This document shows positions 26,875 through 35,425 of a stretch of DNA of 64,000 bases, in pieces. Under the pieces are notes generated by a model that saw nothing but the letters and a program-made list of their open reading frames with translations, was not told where the DNA came from and searched no databases. Numbering within the stretch: the first letter of the stretch is position 1; each line of letters opens with the position of its first letter. Where the stretch lies: positions 1-64,000 of the forward strand of contig CAJYLH010000020.1 in NCBI GenBank assembly GCA_913775525.1, given 5' to 3'. The position numbers and the translations under genes are program-made. The DNA is from an uncultured Chryseobacterium sp. (lineage in GTDB: Bacteria; Bacteroidota; Bacteroidia; Flavobacteriales; Weeksellaceae).

Positions 26875-27873
26875 TTATCGTACTGATTTTTTATGAATTA
26901 AGCGGGCCGGGAAGATCATATGGTCCCCCGAAGGCTGGCCATTGATCTGATCATCAAGCAACTGTACGGCAGTTTTTGCCATATCATTTAACGGCTGCTG
27001 AATATAATCTATTTCTACTGGGAAAAGCGAATAGGCATCCGTTTCGTCAAACGCAATAACGGAAACATCTTCCGGTACCCGTATATTTTTCTGTATGAAA
27101 TAGGCCAGCCCTGCCACAGCAAGTTTGTTGCTCGAAAAATAGACAGCCTTTCTGCTGCTGTCATTTTGAAAATACAGATCCAGACCCTGGTGTACTTCAC
27201 CGGCAATATTGTCTAATCCTACCAGAATTTTCTGTACCTGCACTCCATCCTTTTCGCTTTGCTGCTCGAATCCCTGCTGCCTGTCGAGCAGGTGGGGTAA
27301 GCGGGTATCATATCCTACATAGGCAATCTCTCTGAATTGTTTGCCTGCCAGGAACCTGCACACTTCTCCCGAAACCTCATCATTGTTAACCCGCACTCCG
27401 GCAACGGCTGTATTGGTAAGATAACGGTCAATGGTGACTACCGGAAACTGATCATCGATCAGCTTCTGTACGGTCTGATCCGAATCCATTACCGGTGCGA
27501 TGATCATTCCGTCCACCTGCTGCTCCGAAAAAAGTTCTGTCAGCTTTTTAAATTTTGCGGGATTTTCATCTGAGCTGCCGATCAGGAGTGTATAGCCCAG
27601 TTTCATGGCTTCGTCTTCTATATATCTGGCCATTCCGGAATAAAAGTCATTAGAGATATCGGCTACGATCAGTCCGATCAGTTTGCTTTTATTCGTTTTC
27701 AGGCTTCGGGCCATCTTATTGGGAATATAGTTAATCGTTTCAGCAATTTCTAAAATTTTTTCCCTGGTTGCCTCTCCTATCCTGCTTCCTTCCTTTTTAT
27801 TCAGGACATAGGAAACCGTTGCCACGGAAACACCGGCCAACTTTGCTATATCTTTAATGGAAGCTCTTTTCAT
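26875..27873 (-). CDS. LacI family transcriptional regulator of the sugar operon
   Basis: A 332-residue protein. The N-terminal HTH and hinge (IKDIAKLAGVSVATVSYVLN, residues about 4-23) are followed by a periplasmic-binding-like sensor domain. It is the first gene of the five-gene operon. Matching palindromes lie upstream of it (28101) and in front of the kinase (26846), so it probably controls itself and the operon. The inducer is likely the ketose or its phosphate. Confidence 0.93.
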   Translation of the reverse strand: MKRASIKDIAKLAGVSVATVSYVLNKKEGSRIGEATREKILEIAETINYIPNKMARSLKTNKSKLIGLIVADISNDFYSGMARYIEDEAMKLGYTLLIGSSDENPAKFKKLTELFSEQQVDGMIIAPVMDSDQTVQKLIDDQFPVVTIDRYLTNTAVAGVRVNNDEVSGEVCRFLAGKQFREIAYVGYDTRLPHLLDRQQGFEQQSEKDGVQVQKILVGLDNIAGEVHQGLDLYFQNDSSRKAVYFSSNKLAVAGLAYFIQKNIRVPEDVSVIAFDETDAYSLFPVEIDYIQQPLNDMAKTAVQLLDDQINGQPSGDHMIFPARLIHKKSVR

Positions 27874-27891
27874 TTCGGAAAGTCAAGTGTG

Positions 27892-27923
27892 CAAAAATAT
27901 TTAATAAATCAGTAATAAAACAA
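27892..27923 (-). promoter_or_regulatory. Promoter of the LacI-led sugar operon
   Basis: On the coding strand TTG (27921-27923), a 21-base spacer and TATTTTTG (27892-27899) match the Bacteroidota consensus. The start codon follows 18 bases later. Confidence 0.65.
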
Positions 27924-28100
27924 TACTTGATTTTTTTTGCAGATTCGTGAAATAAATGTATTTTCGCAACTTTTTATTTAAGGCAGCCATACAAATACAA
28001 CATATTGATTTATAAACATTTAATTATAAAAACCATATGGATTAGGATGATCTGATGTAAAAGAATTTTACACGACTCAGTTGGCCGTATTACATTTAGG

Positions 28101-28112
28101 TTAAACGTTTAT
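28101..28112. promoter_or_regulatory. Second LacI-type operator
   Basis: TTAAACGTTTAT differs from the operator at 26846 in one position, and both are preceded by AGG. It is 228 bases upstream of the LacI start and about 75 bases upstream of the Crp-gene -7 box, so it could act on either gene or allow looping with the proximal site. Confidence 0.65.
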
Positions 28113-28210
28113 CCAAATATTTTTAACAATTTCTTCATTTACCTGCGATGGTATATGAAAAAACATATAATTCTATTGTAAAACTCTATTTTTGACCTAA
28201 ATAAAAAATT

Positions 28211-28774
28211 ATGGATATTGAATACATCCTCGACCGCATTGATATTCTTCCCAAAGAGTCCAAAGCCAGGATAATGAAAGCTGTAACAGAAATTTCACAT
28301 CCCAAAAATTATATTTTGATGGAATCCGGTAAGGTCATTCCCTTTGTTTATTTTATTAAAAAAGGAATTGTACGTGCGTATGCTGCGGCAGAAGACCGGG
28401 ATATTACATTCTGGTTCGGTAAGGAGGGAGAACCGGTGGTTTCCATGAAAAGCTATGTGCAGGACCGGCCAGGCTATGAACATATCGAGCTGCTTGAAGA
28501 CTGCAGCTTATACCGCATAGAAACGGACCGGCTGAAACAGCTGTATCAGGAGGACATCCATATAGCCAACTGGGGCAGAAGATTTGCAGAAAAAGAACTG
28601 GTGAAAACAGAAGAAATGATCATTTCCAGGCAGTTTAAAACCGCTGCCGAATGTTACAGGGACCTGATGCGGGATAAGCCGGATCTGTTGCAGCGCGTCC
28701 AGCTTGGTCATATCGCTTCGTATCTTGGGATTAGCCAGGTGACGCTGAGCAGGATCAGGGCGGAGATGAAATGA
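28211..28774 (+). CDS. Crp/Fnr family transcriptional regulator
   Basis: A 187-residue protein with a cNMP-binding-like beta-roll (about residues 25-115) and a C-terminal HTH (LGHIASYLGISQVTLSRIRAEM, about residues 165-186). It is of the short Crp-like type frequent in Bacteroidota, often next to a small efflux protein. An SMR gene follows 168 bases downstream on the same strand. Confidence 0.87.
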   Translation: MDIEYILDRIDILPKESKARIMKAVTEISHPKNYILMESGKVIPFVYFIKKGIVRAYAAAEDRDITFWFGKEGEPVVSMKSYVQDRPGYEHIELLEDCSLYRIETDRLKQLYQEDIHIANWGRRFAEKELVKTEEMIISRQFKTAAECYRDLMRDKPDLLQRVQLGHIASYLGISQVTLSRIRAEMK

Positions 28775-28870
28775 AGGTTTGGGTGAGTGAGTTTGAGAGT
28801 CTTAGTGTTTGAGGGTGAGAGAGTCGAGAGTGCTGGGGTTCAGGAGTGTTGCAGATGGGTAAGGTAGGTG
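28775..28870 (+). repeat. Purine-rich degenerate repeat of the GAGAGTNTTTGAG kind
   Basis: The stretch after the Crp stop repeats words such as GAGAGT, GTTTGAG and GGGTGAG in imperfect tandem, with almost no C on this strand. It has no reading frame and no hairpin. It looks like the low-complexity intergenic repeat seen in related genomes. Confidence 0.45.
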
Positions 28871-28942
28871 GATCGGTTGTTTTTTAACAATTGTAAAATA
28901 GTGTTGCCGTTTAAATCCTCATCTTTGCCTGAAAATTAAATT

Positions 28943-29269
28943 ATGAACTGGTTAATTTTAGTCATTGCAGGATTATTTGAAGTGGCTTTTGCTTCATGCC
29001 TGGCCAAAGTAAAGGAAACTTCCGGCAGTGAAATGTACTGCTGGTTTGCAGGCTTCCTGATTTCATTAACGGTCAGTATGCTGTTGCTGATCAAAGCTAC
29101 CCAGACGCTTCCCATTGGTACGGCTTACGCGGTATGGACAGGAATCGGAGCAGTGGGAACGGTTTTGATGGGCATTTTCTTTTTTAAAGATCCGGTGAGT
29201 TTCTGGAGGATCTTTTTTATTATTACATTAGTCGGTTCCGTTATAGGATTAAAAGCAGTTTCAAATTAA
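28943..29269 (+). CDS. SMR family efflux protein, SugE/Gdx-like
   Basis: A 108-residue protein with four membrane helices. The essential Glu is E13 (IAGLFEVAF). The word GTAYAVWTGIGAVGT is shared by all SMR proteins, and the W-x(6)-G-x-x-E start resembles the SugE/Gdx branch, whose members export guanidinium, more than EmrE. No guanidine riboswitch was recognised upstream. Quaternary-amine export remains possible. Confidence 0.85.
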   Translation: MNWLILVIAGLFEVAFASCLAKVKETSGSEMYCWFAGFLISLTVSMLLLIKATQTLPIGTAYAVWTGIGAVGTVLMGIFFFKDPVSFWRIFFIITLVGSVIGLKAVSN

Positions 29270-29290
29270 GCAGCAAGATGTTTTTTTCAC

Positions 29291-29298
29291 TATATTTG
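29291..29298 (+). promoter_or_regulatory. -7 box of the T9SS protein gene
   Basis: TATATTTG is an exact TAnnTTTG match, 14 bases before the start codon. Confidence 0.4.
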
Positions 29299-29312
29299 GA
29301 AAAATTATCCTT

Positions 29313-30020
29313 ATGAAAAAAGCTTTATTTTTGATTATGATGGGCGTATTGTCCCAAGCCCAGACTCCTGATCTTATCTCTGCCAGCTGGTATATTTCCA
29401 ATATTACAGTAAACGGGCAATCCACCAATACTCCGGCAATGGACGTAGGTGTAGGAACATCTTCTTTTTCCGTGAACGGCAGCGGAAATAATTACATTTT
29501 TAATTCCAGGTACTTCAATTCTGCACCGGTATCCATTACTTTTATTCCCGGGACCAATACCTTTTCCAAAAACGGTTCAGGCTGTACCCTGGCATATTAT
29601 ATGGGTAACAATTATGTTGCAGTGAATATTTTCGACCAGAAAAACTGTGACATGTTTGGTAATCCCCCTGCCGGAACCATTTATTCTTACCAGGTTGTGC
29701 AGAACGGAAGCGGGAAAACACTGACTATAACGGACCCATCAGGAAATAAAATTTCCTACAACAGCTTTGTACTGGGAACAACGGACACCAAAACTCAGAA
29801 TCAAACATTCAGAGCCTACCCGAATCCGGTAAAAGAGAGCCTGACCATAGAGGGCATTCAAAAGAATCTTACCATAAAAATATATGATGCTTCAGGAAAA
29901 CTGGTTTCTGAATCCAGGAGTACCGGAGAGCGCATACAGCTGGAGGCCGGATACCTGCCAAAGGGACAATATATCATCACCATAGATGCTTATGCGCCGT
30001 ATACTTTTATCAAAGAATAA
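29313..30020 (+). CDS. Secreted protein with type IX sorting domain (Por_Secre_tail)
   Basis: A 235-residue protein with a signal peptide (MKKALFLIMMGVLSQAQ). A beta-rich body of unknown family (about residues 18-150) is followed by a typical type A sorting domain: FRAYPNPVKESLTI, IKIYDASGKLV, LPKGQYIITI and a basic-end FIKE. It should be exported by Sec and then by type IX secretion to the surface. The function of the body is unknown. Confidence 0.85.
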   Translation: MKKALFLIMMGVLSQAQTPDLISASWYISNITVNGQSTNTPAMDVGVGTSSFSVNGSGNNYIFNSRYFNSAPVSITFIPGTNTFSKNGSGCTLAYYMGNNYVAVNIFDQKNCDMFGNPPAGTIYSYQVVQNGSGKTLTITDPSGNKISYNSFVLGTTDTKTQNQTFRAYPNPVKESLTIEGIQKNLTIKIYDASGKLVSESRSTGERIQLEAGYLPKGQYIITIDAYAPYTFIKE

Positions 30021-30033
30021 AATACAAACCACT

Positions 30034-30072
30034 AAAAATAAAACGTCTTCAGTAAGAAGACGTTTTATTTTT
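30034..30072. terminator. Bidirectional terminator, 17-bp perfect stem
   Basis: AAAAATAAAACGTCTTC (30034-30050) and its exact complement (30056-30072) surround a five-base loop. The stem overlaps the end of the methyltransferase gene and serves both converging genes. Confidence 0.9.
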
Positions 30073-30831
30073 ATATACCACAGGAAGGATTTCGCTGTGC
30101 CTCAGTCCATATTTCCTGATCTCCTCTTCTGAGAATTTCTGCGAATAATAATTGGGTTCTGTTTTGAATCCCGCTTTCCTGAGCCGGTCAAAATAGTCCA
30201 TCCCGTACCAGCGGACATGGTCGTACTGCCCGAAATGCTTCTGGCGTTCCTTAGGATCTGTAATGGTGAAATCTTCATAGGTTTTTTCCAGAGTATTTTT
30301 CATTGGAACCTGAAAAATCCCCCAACCGCCGGGACGCATCACCCGGTACAGTTCGCTCATGGCCTTAGCATCATCCTGAATGTGTTCCAGTACATGATTG
30401 CAGAAAATGATATCGAAGCTGTCATCTTCAAAGGGAAGATCCAGGATATCAGCTTTTACATCCACGATCGGTGAATACAGGTCTGCCGAAATATAGTTCA
30501 GGTTACGCATCCTTTTGAATTTCCTGAGAAATTCCTGTTCCGGTGCAATATGGAGTACTTTATGGTTCCTGATGAAAAAATCAGTTTCATTCTGAAGGTA
30601 CAGCCACATCTGCCGGTGCCTTTCCAGACTCAGGGTACCGGGAGAAAGCGCATTTTCCCTTTGCTTTCCATATCCGTAAGGCAGGAATTTTCGGTAGGAC
30701 CTACCGTCAATAGGATCATAAAATTCATTTCCCTGGAAAAGGCGGTAAATGACCGGCCTCGCCCAGATGCTCATTTTGATCAGCATCGGTCGGGGAATTT
30801 TATTCAGCAGCAGCCTGGTTAACTTTTTCAT
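30049..30831 (-). CDS. Class I SAM-dependent methyltransferase
   Basis: A 260-residue protein. The SAM-binding region holds VLHIAPEQEFL (motif I in an altered form), a DIIFCNHVLEHI motif and VMRPGGWGIFQVP (post-I region). The variant motif I (HIAPE instead of GxGxG) is typical of a subgroup of methyltransferase type 11 proteins. The substrate is unknown. The start overlaps the map stop by one base (TAATG), so translation is coupled. Confidence 0.85.
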   Translation of the reverse strand: MKKLTRLLLNKIPRPMLIKMSIWARPVIYRLFQGNEFYDPIDGRSYRKFLPYGYGKQRENALSPGTLSLERHRQMWLYLQNETDFFIRNHKVLHIAPEQEFLRKFKRMRNLNYISADLYSPIVDVKADILDLPFEDDSFDIIFCNHVLEHIQDDAKAMSELYRVMRPGGWGIFQVPMKNTLEKTYEDFTITDPKERQKHFGQYDHVRWYGMDYFDRLRKAGFKTEPNYYSQKFSEEEIRKYGLRHSEILPVVYKNKTSSY

Positions 30832-31640
30832 TAAAAATCCAGTTGGAAAGGCTTTTCCTCATCGCTTTCGATTCCCAAAGCCTCATAGATGTATTTGAAT
30901 GTAGATAACAACACCGGTTTCCCGTTGATAACGGCCACATCATGTTCAAAATGGGCGGATGTCTGGTTATCCAGCGTCGTAACCGTCCAGCCGTCATTAT
31001 GGAATTTCACTTTTTCCGTCCCCATATTGATCATCGGTTCAATAGCAATGGCCAGTCCGTCTTTAATGACTTTCCCGCTTCCCTGCCTTCCGTAATTGGG
31101 AACCTGTGGATCTTCATGCATTTTCCTGCCCAGCCCGTGGCCGACCAGCTCCCTTACCACTCCGTAGCCATGCCCTTCACAGTACGACTGGATGGCATGG
31201 GAGATATCTCCTATCCTCTTTCCACGAACGCATTGTTCAATACCTTTATATAAAGATTCTTTGGTTACCTGCAGGAGTTTTTTCACTTCAGGTTTCACTT
31301 CGCCGATCTCAAAAGTATAAGCGTGATCTCCTACAAACCCATTAAGTATAGCCCCACAGTCCACAGAAAGCACATCGCCTTCTTTTACTTCTTCCTTATT
31401 GGGAAAACCGTGTACTACCTGCTCATTCGGAGAAATGCAAAGGGAATTTGGAAATCCTCCGTATCCCAGGAAGGCAGGCTCTCCGCCATTATCCTTGATG
31501 AATTCGTAGGCTAATTTATCCAAATGCAGTGTGGTGATGCCCGGTTTTATTTCTTTGGCCAGCATACCCAGCGTACGGGATACCAGATGGGCACTCTGCT
31601 TCATCAGACGAAGTTCGTCTATCGTTTTTAAATGAATCAT
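30831..31640 (-). CDS. map: Methionine aminopeptidase, type I
   Basis: A 269-residue enzyme that removes the initiator methionine. The five metal ligands can be placed: Asp in SVDCGA, Asp in GDHAYT, His in VGHGLGRKMHE, Glu in IEPMI and Glu in HFEHDVAV. The length is normal for type I. The methyltransferase follows with a one-base overlap. Confidence 0.96.
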   Translation of the reverse strand: MIHLKTIDELRLMKQSAHLVSRTLGMLAKEIKPGITTLHLDKLAYEFIKDNGGEPAFLGYGGFPNSLCISPNEQVVHGFPNKEEVKEGDVLSVDCGAILNGFVGDHAYTFEIGEVKPEVKKLLQVTKESLYKGIEQCVRGKRIGDISHAIQSYCEGHGYGVVRELVGHGLGRKMHEDPQVPNYGRQGSGKVIKDGLAIAIEPMINMGTEKVKFHNDGWTVTTLDNQTSAHFEHDVAVINGKPVLLSTFKYIYEALGIESDEEKPFQLDF

Positions 31641-31731
31641 AAATAATGTGACAAGTTATCAATATGGCAGTGCAGCAATAACGGATTAAAAATCTGATGT
31701 GCTTTTACACTGATACACGACCAGATTATTC

Positions 31732-32163
31732 TTACCAGAATAATCCTTTTTTCTTTTCTTTTTTAAGTTTGGAATAGGCCAGGACTTCTTTTCCTTCCAC
31801 ACGGAATTCTATTCTTTCCTGAATGATATTATAAATCTCGCCCCATCCAGGGAAACCGCCAAGGTTCCGGTCATCAATGAACCAGTCGGCATCCAGTTTT
31901 CTGGACTGGGTTTCACAATCGAATACTTCTCCTTCAAAACTTGAATTTACGGCATAAAATTCAATCCCGTTTTTCCTGCAGAATTCTACGGCCTCATCAA
32001 GGGTCTTCCCATGCCTGTAGGTCCACAGGATCAGGCGGTATCCTTCAGACTGCAATCTCTTCAATGTTTCAAAAGCGAAGATTTTCGGCTTGCCAATCGC
32101 GGGATAGGCATCATCAACAATGGTTCCGTCAAAGTCTACGGCGATTTTCTTATTGTTCATCAT
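31732..32163 (-). CDS. BT0820-type small HAD-family hydrolase
   Basis: A 143-residue protein with HAD motif I AVDFDGTIVD and motif IV WFIDDRNLGG, and no cap domain. The length and motifs match the BT_0820 group common in Bacteroidota. The start may be either of two adjacent ATGs. A -7 box (32185-32192) lies directly upstream and abuts the terminator of the next gene. Confidence 0.85.
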   Translation of the reverse strand: MMNNKKIAVDFDGTIVDDAYPAIGKPKIFAFETLKRLQSEGYRLILWTYRHGKTLDEAVEFCRKNGIEFYAVNSSFEGEVFDCETQSRKLDADWFIDDRNLGGFPGWGEIYNIIQERIEFRVEGKEVLAYSKLKKEKKKGLFW

Positions 32164-32193
32164 TTCGATTATGATTTAGATGGGCAAAGATAC

Positions 32194-32223
32194 AAAAAAA
32201 GAGTGCCATGTATATGGGCACTC
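32194..32223 (-). terminator. Terminator after the acyl-ACP desaturase gene
   Basis: GAGTGCC (32201-32207) pairs with GGCACTC (32217-32223), and on the minus strand the stem leads into seven T. It touches the -7 box (plus-strand CAAAGATA, 32185-32192) of the downstream HAD gene, so terminator and promoter are packed together. Confidence 0.8.
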
Positions 32224-32251
32224 TCAGTTTTATTATTGACCTGTATGGGAA

Positions 32252-33229
32252 TTAGCTTTTCACCCAGCTGAACTGGAACTGAAGGTCCGGAGTAGATACC
32301 CTGTCGGTGATCTTCTGCAGTCTTCCCGGAAGCTTCATCAGGTATTCCTGTGCTTTCTCCGCTTTTTCCGTCAGTCCTTTTACATGCTCAATTTTCCACT
32401 CGTCCAGCAGGTCTTTCAGAATGTTGATGTAATCCTGTCCGGTATAGACCATGCAACGCTGTGCCGCATCTGAGAAATGTCCCCAAAGCTCTCCTGCTTT
32501 CTGCCCGGACTGTCTCATCAGGTGAGCCGGCATCACGATTTTCTTACGCATCATGTCTTCAAAGGCAAGAATCATTTCAGAAGGGTCTATTTCAAGGATC
32601 TTTTCTACAAAATATTTATAGGCTTTAGCATGGCGTGCTTCATCAGCAGCAATCACGCCGCACATTTTAGCCAGCTTCCCGTTTCCGGACTGTTTGGCAA
32701 GGGTTCCTACCCTTCTGTGCGAAATATTGGTGGCCGTTTCCTGGAAGCTGGTGTATACAAAGTTCCTATATGGATCCATGCTTGTACCGAGATCGAAACC
32801 GTCGTTGATGAGGTATTGAGTGGTGATTTCCACCTCTCTCATATTCACTCTTCCACATAGGTACAAATATTTGTTCAGTAAATCCCCGTGTCTGTTTTCT
32901 TCAGCCGTCCAGGCTCTTACCCAGTTTACCCAGCCTACTTTTTCTTCCTGGTTTACTCCGTCTACGCCCATCAGCCAGGATTCATACGAAGGTAATGCCT
33001 CTTCGGTGATACAGTCACCGATCAGGGTTACGAAAAGGTCATAAGGCATTTCCCTGGCGAAAGTCTGTATCTCTTCCAGGTCATATTTAAAATCTGCACT
33101 TGACGGGTCTGGAAGGTAATCGGAAGGCTGCCATATTTTTTCAATGGGCGTCAAAAATTTCTCAAGAAAAGAACCTACTTCCTTTTCCAACATCCCCATT
33201 ACTTCTTTCCTTACTAGCTGCTGATACAT
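32252..33229 (-). CDS. Acyl-ACP desaturase (ferritin-like di-iron)
   Basis: A 325-residue soluble desaturase. The two di-iron motifs EENRHG (about residue 111) and DEARHA (about 198) are spaced as in plant stearoyl-ACP Delta9-desaturases. It inserts a double bond in acyl-ACP, needs ferredoxin and O2, and would serve membrane fluidity. A good promoter lies 23 bases upstream. Confidence 0.92.
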   Translation of the reverse strand: MYQQLVRKEVMGMLEKEVGSFLEKFLTPIEKIWQPSDYLPDPSSADFKYDLEEIQTFAREMPYDLFVTLIGDCITEEALPSYESWLMGVDGVNQEEKVGWVNWVRAWTAEENRHGDLLNKYLYLCGRVNMREVEITTQYLINDGFDLGTSMDPYRNFVYTSFQETATNISHRRVGTLAKQSGNGKLAKMCGVIAADEARHAKAYKYFVEKILEIDPSEMILAFEDMMRKKIVMPAHLMRQSGQKAGELWGHFSDAAQRCMVYTGQDYINILKDLLDEWKIEHVKGLTEKAEKAQEYLMKLPGRLQKITDRVSTPDLQFQFSWVKS

Positions 33230-33252
33230 TATTACTATTTAGATTTAATTGA

Positions 33253-33285
33253 CAAAGATATAACTTATTATTGTAAGCATAACAA
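33253..33285 (-). promoter_or_regulatory. Promoter of the acyl-ACP desaturase gene
   Basis: Coding strand: TTG (33283-33285), a 22-base spacer and TATCTTTG (33253-33260), an exact -7 box. Confidence 0.6.
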
Positions 33286-33310
33286 GCATTCCTGTGATAT
33301 TCATCATAAA

Positions 33311-33343
33311 AAAATGCCGTTATTGTTTCTATAACGGCATTTC
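33311..33343 (-). terminator. Terminator of gpmI
   Basis: AAATGCCGTTAT (33312-33323) and its complement (33331-33342) form a 12-bp stem with a seven-base loop, followed by T on the minus strand. Confidence 0.85.
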
Positions 33344-33361
33344 TGCTTATTTATTGTTTTT

Positions 33362-34903
33362 TTAACTCACCAGTATGTCTCCGGTCATTACGGCCGGGAT
33401 CTCCACTCCCATCACATTAAGAATCGTGGGAGCCACATCACCCAGTTTACCTGGTTTCAGGTTCCAGGTATGGTCCTTATCCATTACGATGAAGGGCACC
33501 AGGTTAGTGGAATGTTGGGTATTCGGTGTTCCGTCCGGATTGATCATTACATCAGAATTCCCATGATCGGCAAGGATGAAAACAGCGTATCCGTTTTCGT
33601 AAGCGGCTGTAGCTACTTTCCCGATGCATTCGTCTACGGTTTCTGCAGCTTTCACGGCTGCCGAGAAAACACCGGTATGTCCTACCATATCCGTATTGGC
33701 AAAATTCAGGCAGATAAAATCAGCTGTGCCATGCTCAATTTCAGGAATAATGGCATTGGTAATGTCATACGCAGACATTTCAGGTTTCAGGTCATAGGTA
33801 GGTACATCTTTCGGGCTGGGGCACAATAACCTTCGCTCACCTTCAAATTCCTCTTCACGGCCTCCGGAAAAGAAAAAGGTAACATGCGGATATTTTTCAG
33901 TTTCCGCGATACGGATCTGGCTTTTACCGTTTCTTTCCAGCACTTCTCCCATGGTATCCTTCAGCACTTCCTCGTCAAATACCACATGTACATCCCGGAA
34001 AGTTTTGTCATAATTGGTCAAAGTCACATAATACAAAGGCAGTTTCCTCATGAAATACTCGGGAAAATCCTGCTGGGAAAGCACCTCGGTAATTTCACGT
34101 CCGCGGTCTGTACGGAAGTTGAAGCAGATCACCACATCATTGTCATCAATTTTAGCCATTGGTACAATATTGCCTATGGCTGTTGTTTTGGTAAGGATGA
34201 TCGGCTTTATGAATTCATCGGTTACATTATCCTGGTAAGAGGCCTGGATGGCTGCAATGGCATCGGTTGTCTGCAATCCTACGCCTTCCACAAGCGCATC
34301 ATAGGCCAGCTTGACACGCTCCCATCTTTTATCCCGGTCCATGGCATAATACCTTCCGACTACGGTTGCCAGTCTTCCAACAGTGCTTTCCATATGTTTT
34401 TCCAAATCCTGGATAAAACCGACTGCTGAATGCGGGTCACAATCCCTGCCGTCTGTAAAGGCGTGAACGTAGACGTTTTCTCTAAAACCAAAGGCTTTTG
34501 CTGCCGTAAGCAATCCTTTTAAATGGTTGATATGTGAATGCACACCGCCGTCGGAAACCAATCCGATAAAGTGTACTTTTTTATTTTCTCTCAGTGCATA
34601 TTCAAAAGCATCCTGAATCGCTTTTTCCTGTCCTAAAGTACCGTTTTCAACAGCCATATTCAGTTTTACGAGGTTCTGGTATACTACCCTGCCCGCTCCC
34701 AGGTTCATATGCCCAACTTCAGAATTTCCCATCTGACCTACAGGCAATCCTACGGCAAGGCCACTGGCTTCAAGCGTTGTATGCGGAAATTTCTGGTAAC
34801 AGCTGTCTATGAACGGTGTATTGGCTTTATCCAGAGCTGAAACTTCAGGATTGGTGCCCAGCCCCCATCCGTCAAGGATGGCTAATATTGCTTTTTTCGA
34901 CAT
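33362..34903 (-). CDS. gpmI: 2,3-bisphosphoglycerate-independent phosphoglycerate mutase
   Basis: A 513-residue glycolytic enzyme converting 3- and 2-phosphoglycerate. DGWG at the start and the catalytic Ser in GNSEVGHMN (about residue 63), with the Mn-binding DHGNSD and GH motifs near the end, are diagnostic. The length is standard. A promoter with good spacing lies 20 bases upstream. Confidence 0.97.
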   Translation of the reverse strand: MSKKAILAILDGWGLGTNPEVSALDKANTPFIDSCYQKFPHTTLEASGLAVGLPVGQMGNSEVGHMNLGAGRVVYQNLVKLNMAVENGTLGQEKAIQDAFEYALRENKKVHFIGLVSDGGVHSHINHLKGLLTAAKAFGFRENVYVHAFTDGRDCDPHSAVGFIQDLEKHMESTVGRLATVVGRYYAMDRDKRWERVKLAYDALVEGVGLQTTDAIAAIQASYQDNVTDEFIKPIILTKTTAIGNIVPMAKIDDNDVVICFNFRTDRGREITEVLSQQDFPEYFMRKLPLYYVTLTNYDKTFRDVHVVFDEEVLKDTMGEVLERNGKSQIRIAETEKYPHVTFFFSGGREEEFEGERRLLCPSPKDVPTYDLKPEMSAYDITNAIIPEIEHGTADFICLNFANTDMVGHTGVFSAAVKAAETVDECIGKVATAAYENGYAVFILADHGNSDVMINPDGTPNTQHSTNLVPFIVMDKDHTWNLKPGKLGDVAPTILNVMGVEIPAVMTGDILVS

Positions 34904-35155
34904 TTTGTATAAACTTTATATCACAAATTTATTCAATTTTAGATGAATTCAAGAATCAGGGGTTCTTAAATTTTGATTAAATTGTTCCTGAAACATAAGT
35001 TTACAGGAAATTATTTCCAGCTGACGACCTGATACTGAATGTTTTTAGACATGATACTGTCTGTTTGATGTTCTGTCCGCTGCTTCCTTGCTTCAGCTAC
35101 CGCCGGTAAACTTAAATTGTGCAGGAAGGCAAATCTAGATGTTCATGATTCTCTC
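34904..35155. other. Intergenic region upstream of gpmI
   Basis: About 250 bases with the gpmI promoter and no other recognisable signal. Confidence 0.4.
34924..34952 (-). promoter_or_regulatory. Promoter of gpmI
   Basis: Coding strand: TTG (34950-34952), an 18-base spacer and TAAATTTG (34924-34931), an exact -7 box. Confidence 0.6.
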
Positions 35156-35359
35156 CTAAGCTTTTTTCCGGTTCATTTTCACCGATGAAGGTTTCCAGCT
35201 GCCTGATTCAGGCTGATTGCCGGTAATATAAAATCCCTTTTGCGCATATACCCATGCAGAAACGAACAGGACCGCAGCGGCCAAAAAGAAGTTATTTTTT
35301 TTAACCCATAAGAATGTGTTTTGTGATAGGACAATCAAAAACCATAAAATATTATACAA
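35156..35359 (-). CDS. Small protein with signal-like helix and CBM20-like fragment, possibly a remnant
   Basis: A 67-residue frame. Its middle is a signal-peptide-like helix (NNFFLAAAVLFVSAWVYAQ), and its end (GFYITGNQPESGSWKPSSVKM) resembles the first strands of a starch-binding CBM20 domain, where V-G-x-x-P-E-L-G-x-W-x-P is usual. It then stops, so only the beginning of such a domain is present. The upstream 20 residues do not look like a natural N-terminus. It may be a short secreted protein or a decayed gene. Confidence 0.3.
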   Translation of the reverse strand: MYNILWFLIVLSQNTFLWVKKNNFFLAAAVLFVSAWVYAQKGFYITGNQPESGSWKPSSVKMNRKKA

Positions 35360-35425
35360 GATAAAAGTTTTATTCTCTCCCTAACTTTTATCTTCTGCCG
35401 GATTCGTTTTACAGAATATTATTTT

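Larger units (their letters stand above)
27874..28210. other. Divergent regulatory region between the LacI and Crp genes
   Basis: 337 AT-rich bases without a gene. It holds the LacI promoter (27892-27923), the distal LacI-type operator (28101-28112) and a -7 box TATTTTTG (28187-28194) for the Crp-like gene. Confidence 0.7.

Noticed and set aside
22349..27873. Reading the LacI operon as a sucrose operon
   Set aside because: There is no sucrase, invertase or GH32/GH13 gene in it; the epimerase-like enzyme favours a free ketose.
28775..28942. Guanidine riboswitch before the SugE/Gdx-like gene
   Set aside because: No conserved guanidine aptamer motif was seen; the region is a purine-rich repeat.
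34904..35155. Additional small gene between gpmI and SUI1
   Set aside because: Only short frames without natural starts or protein-like composition were seen apart from the weak 67-residue candidate at 35156.
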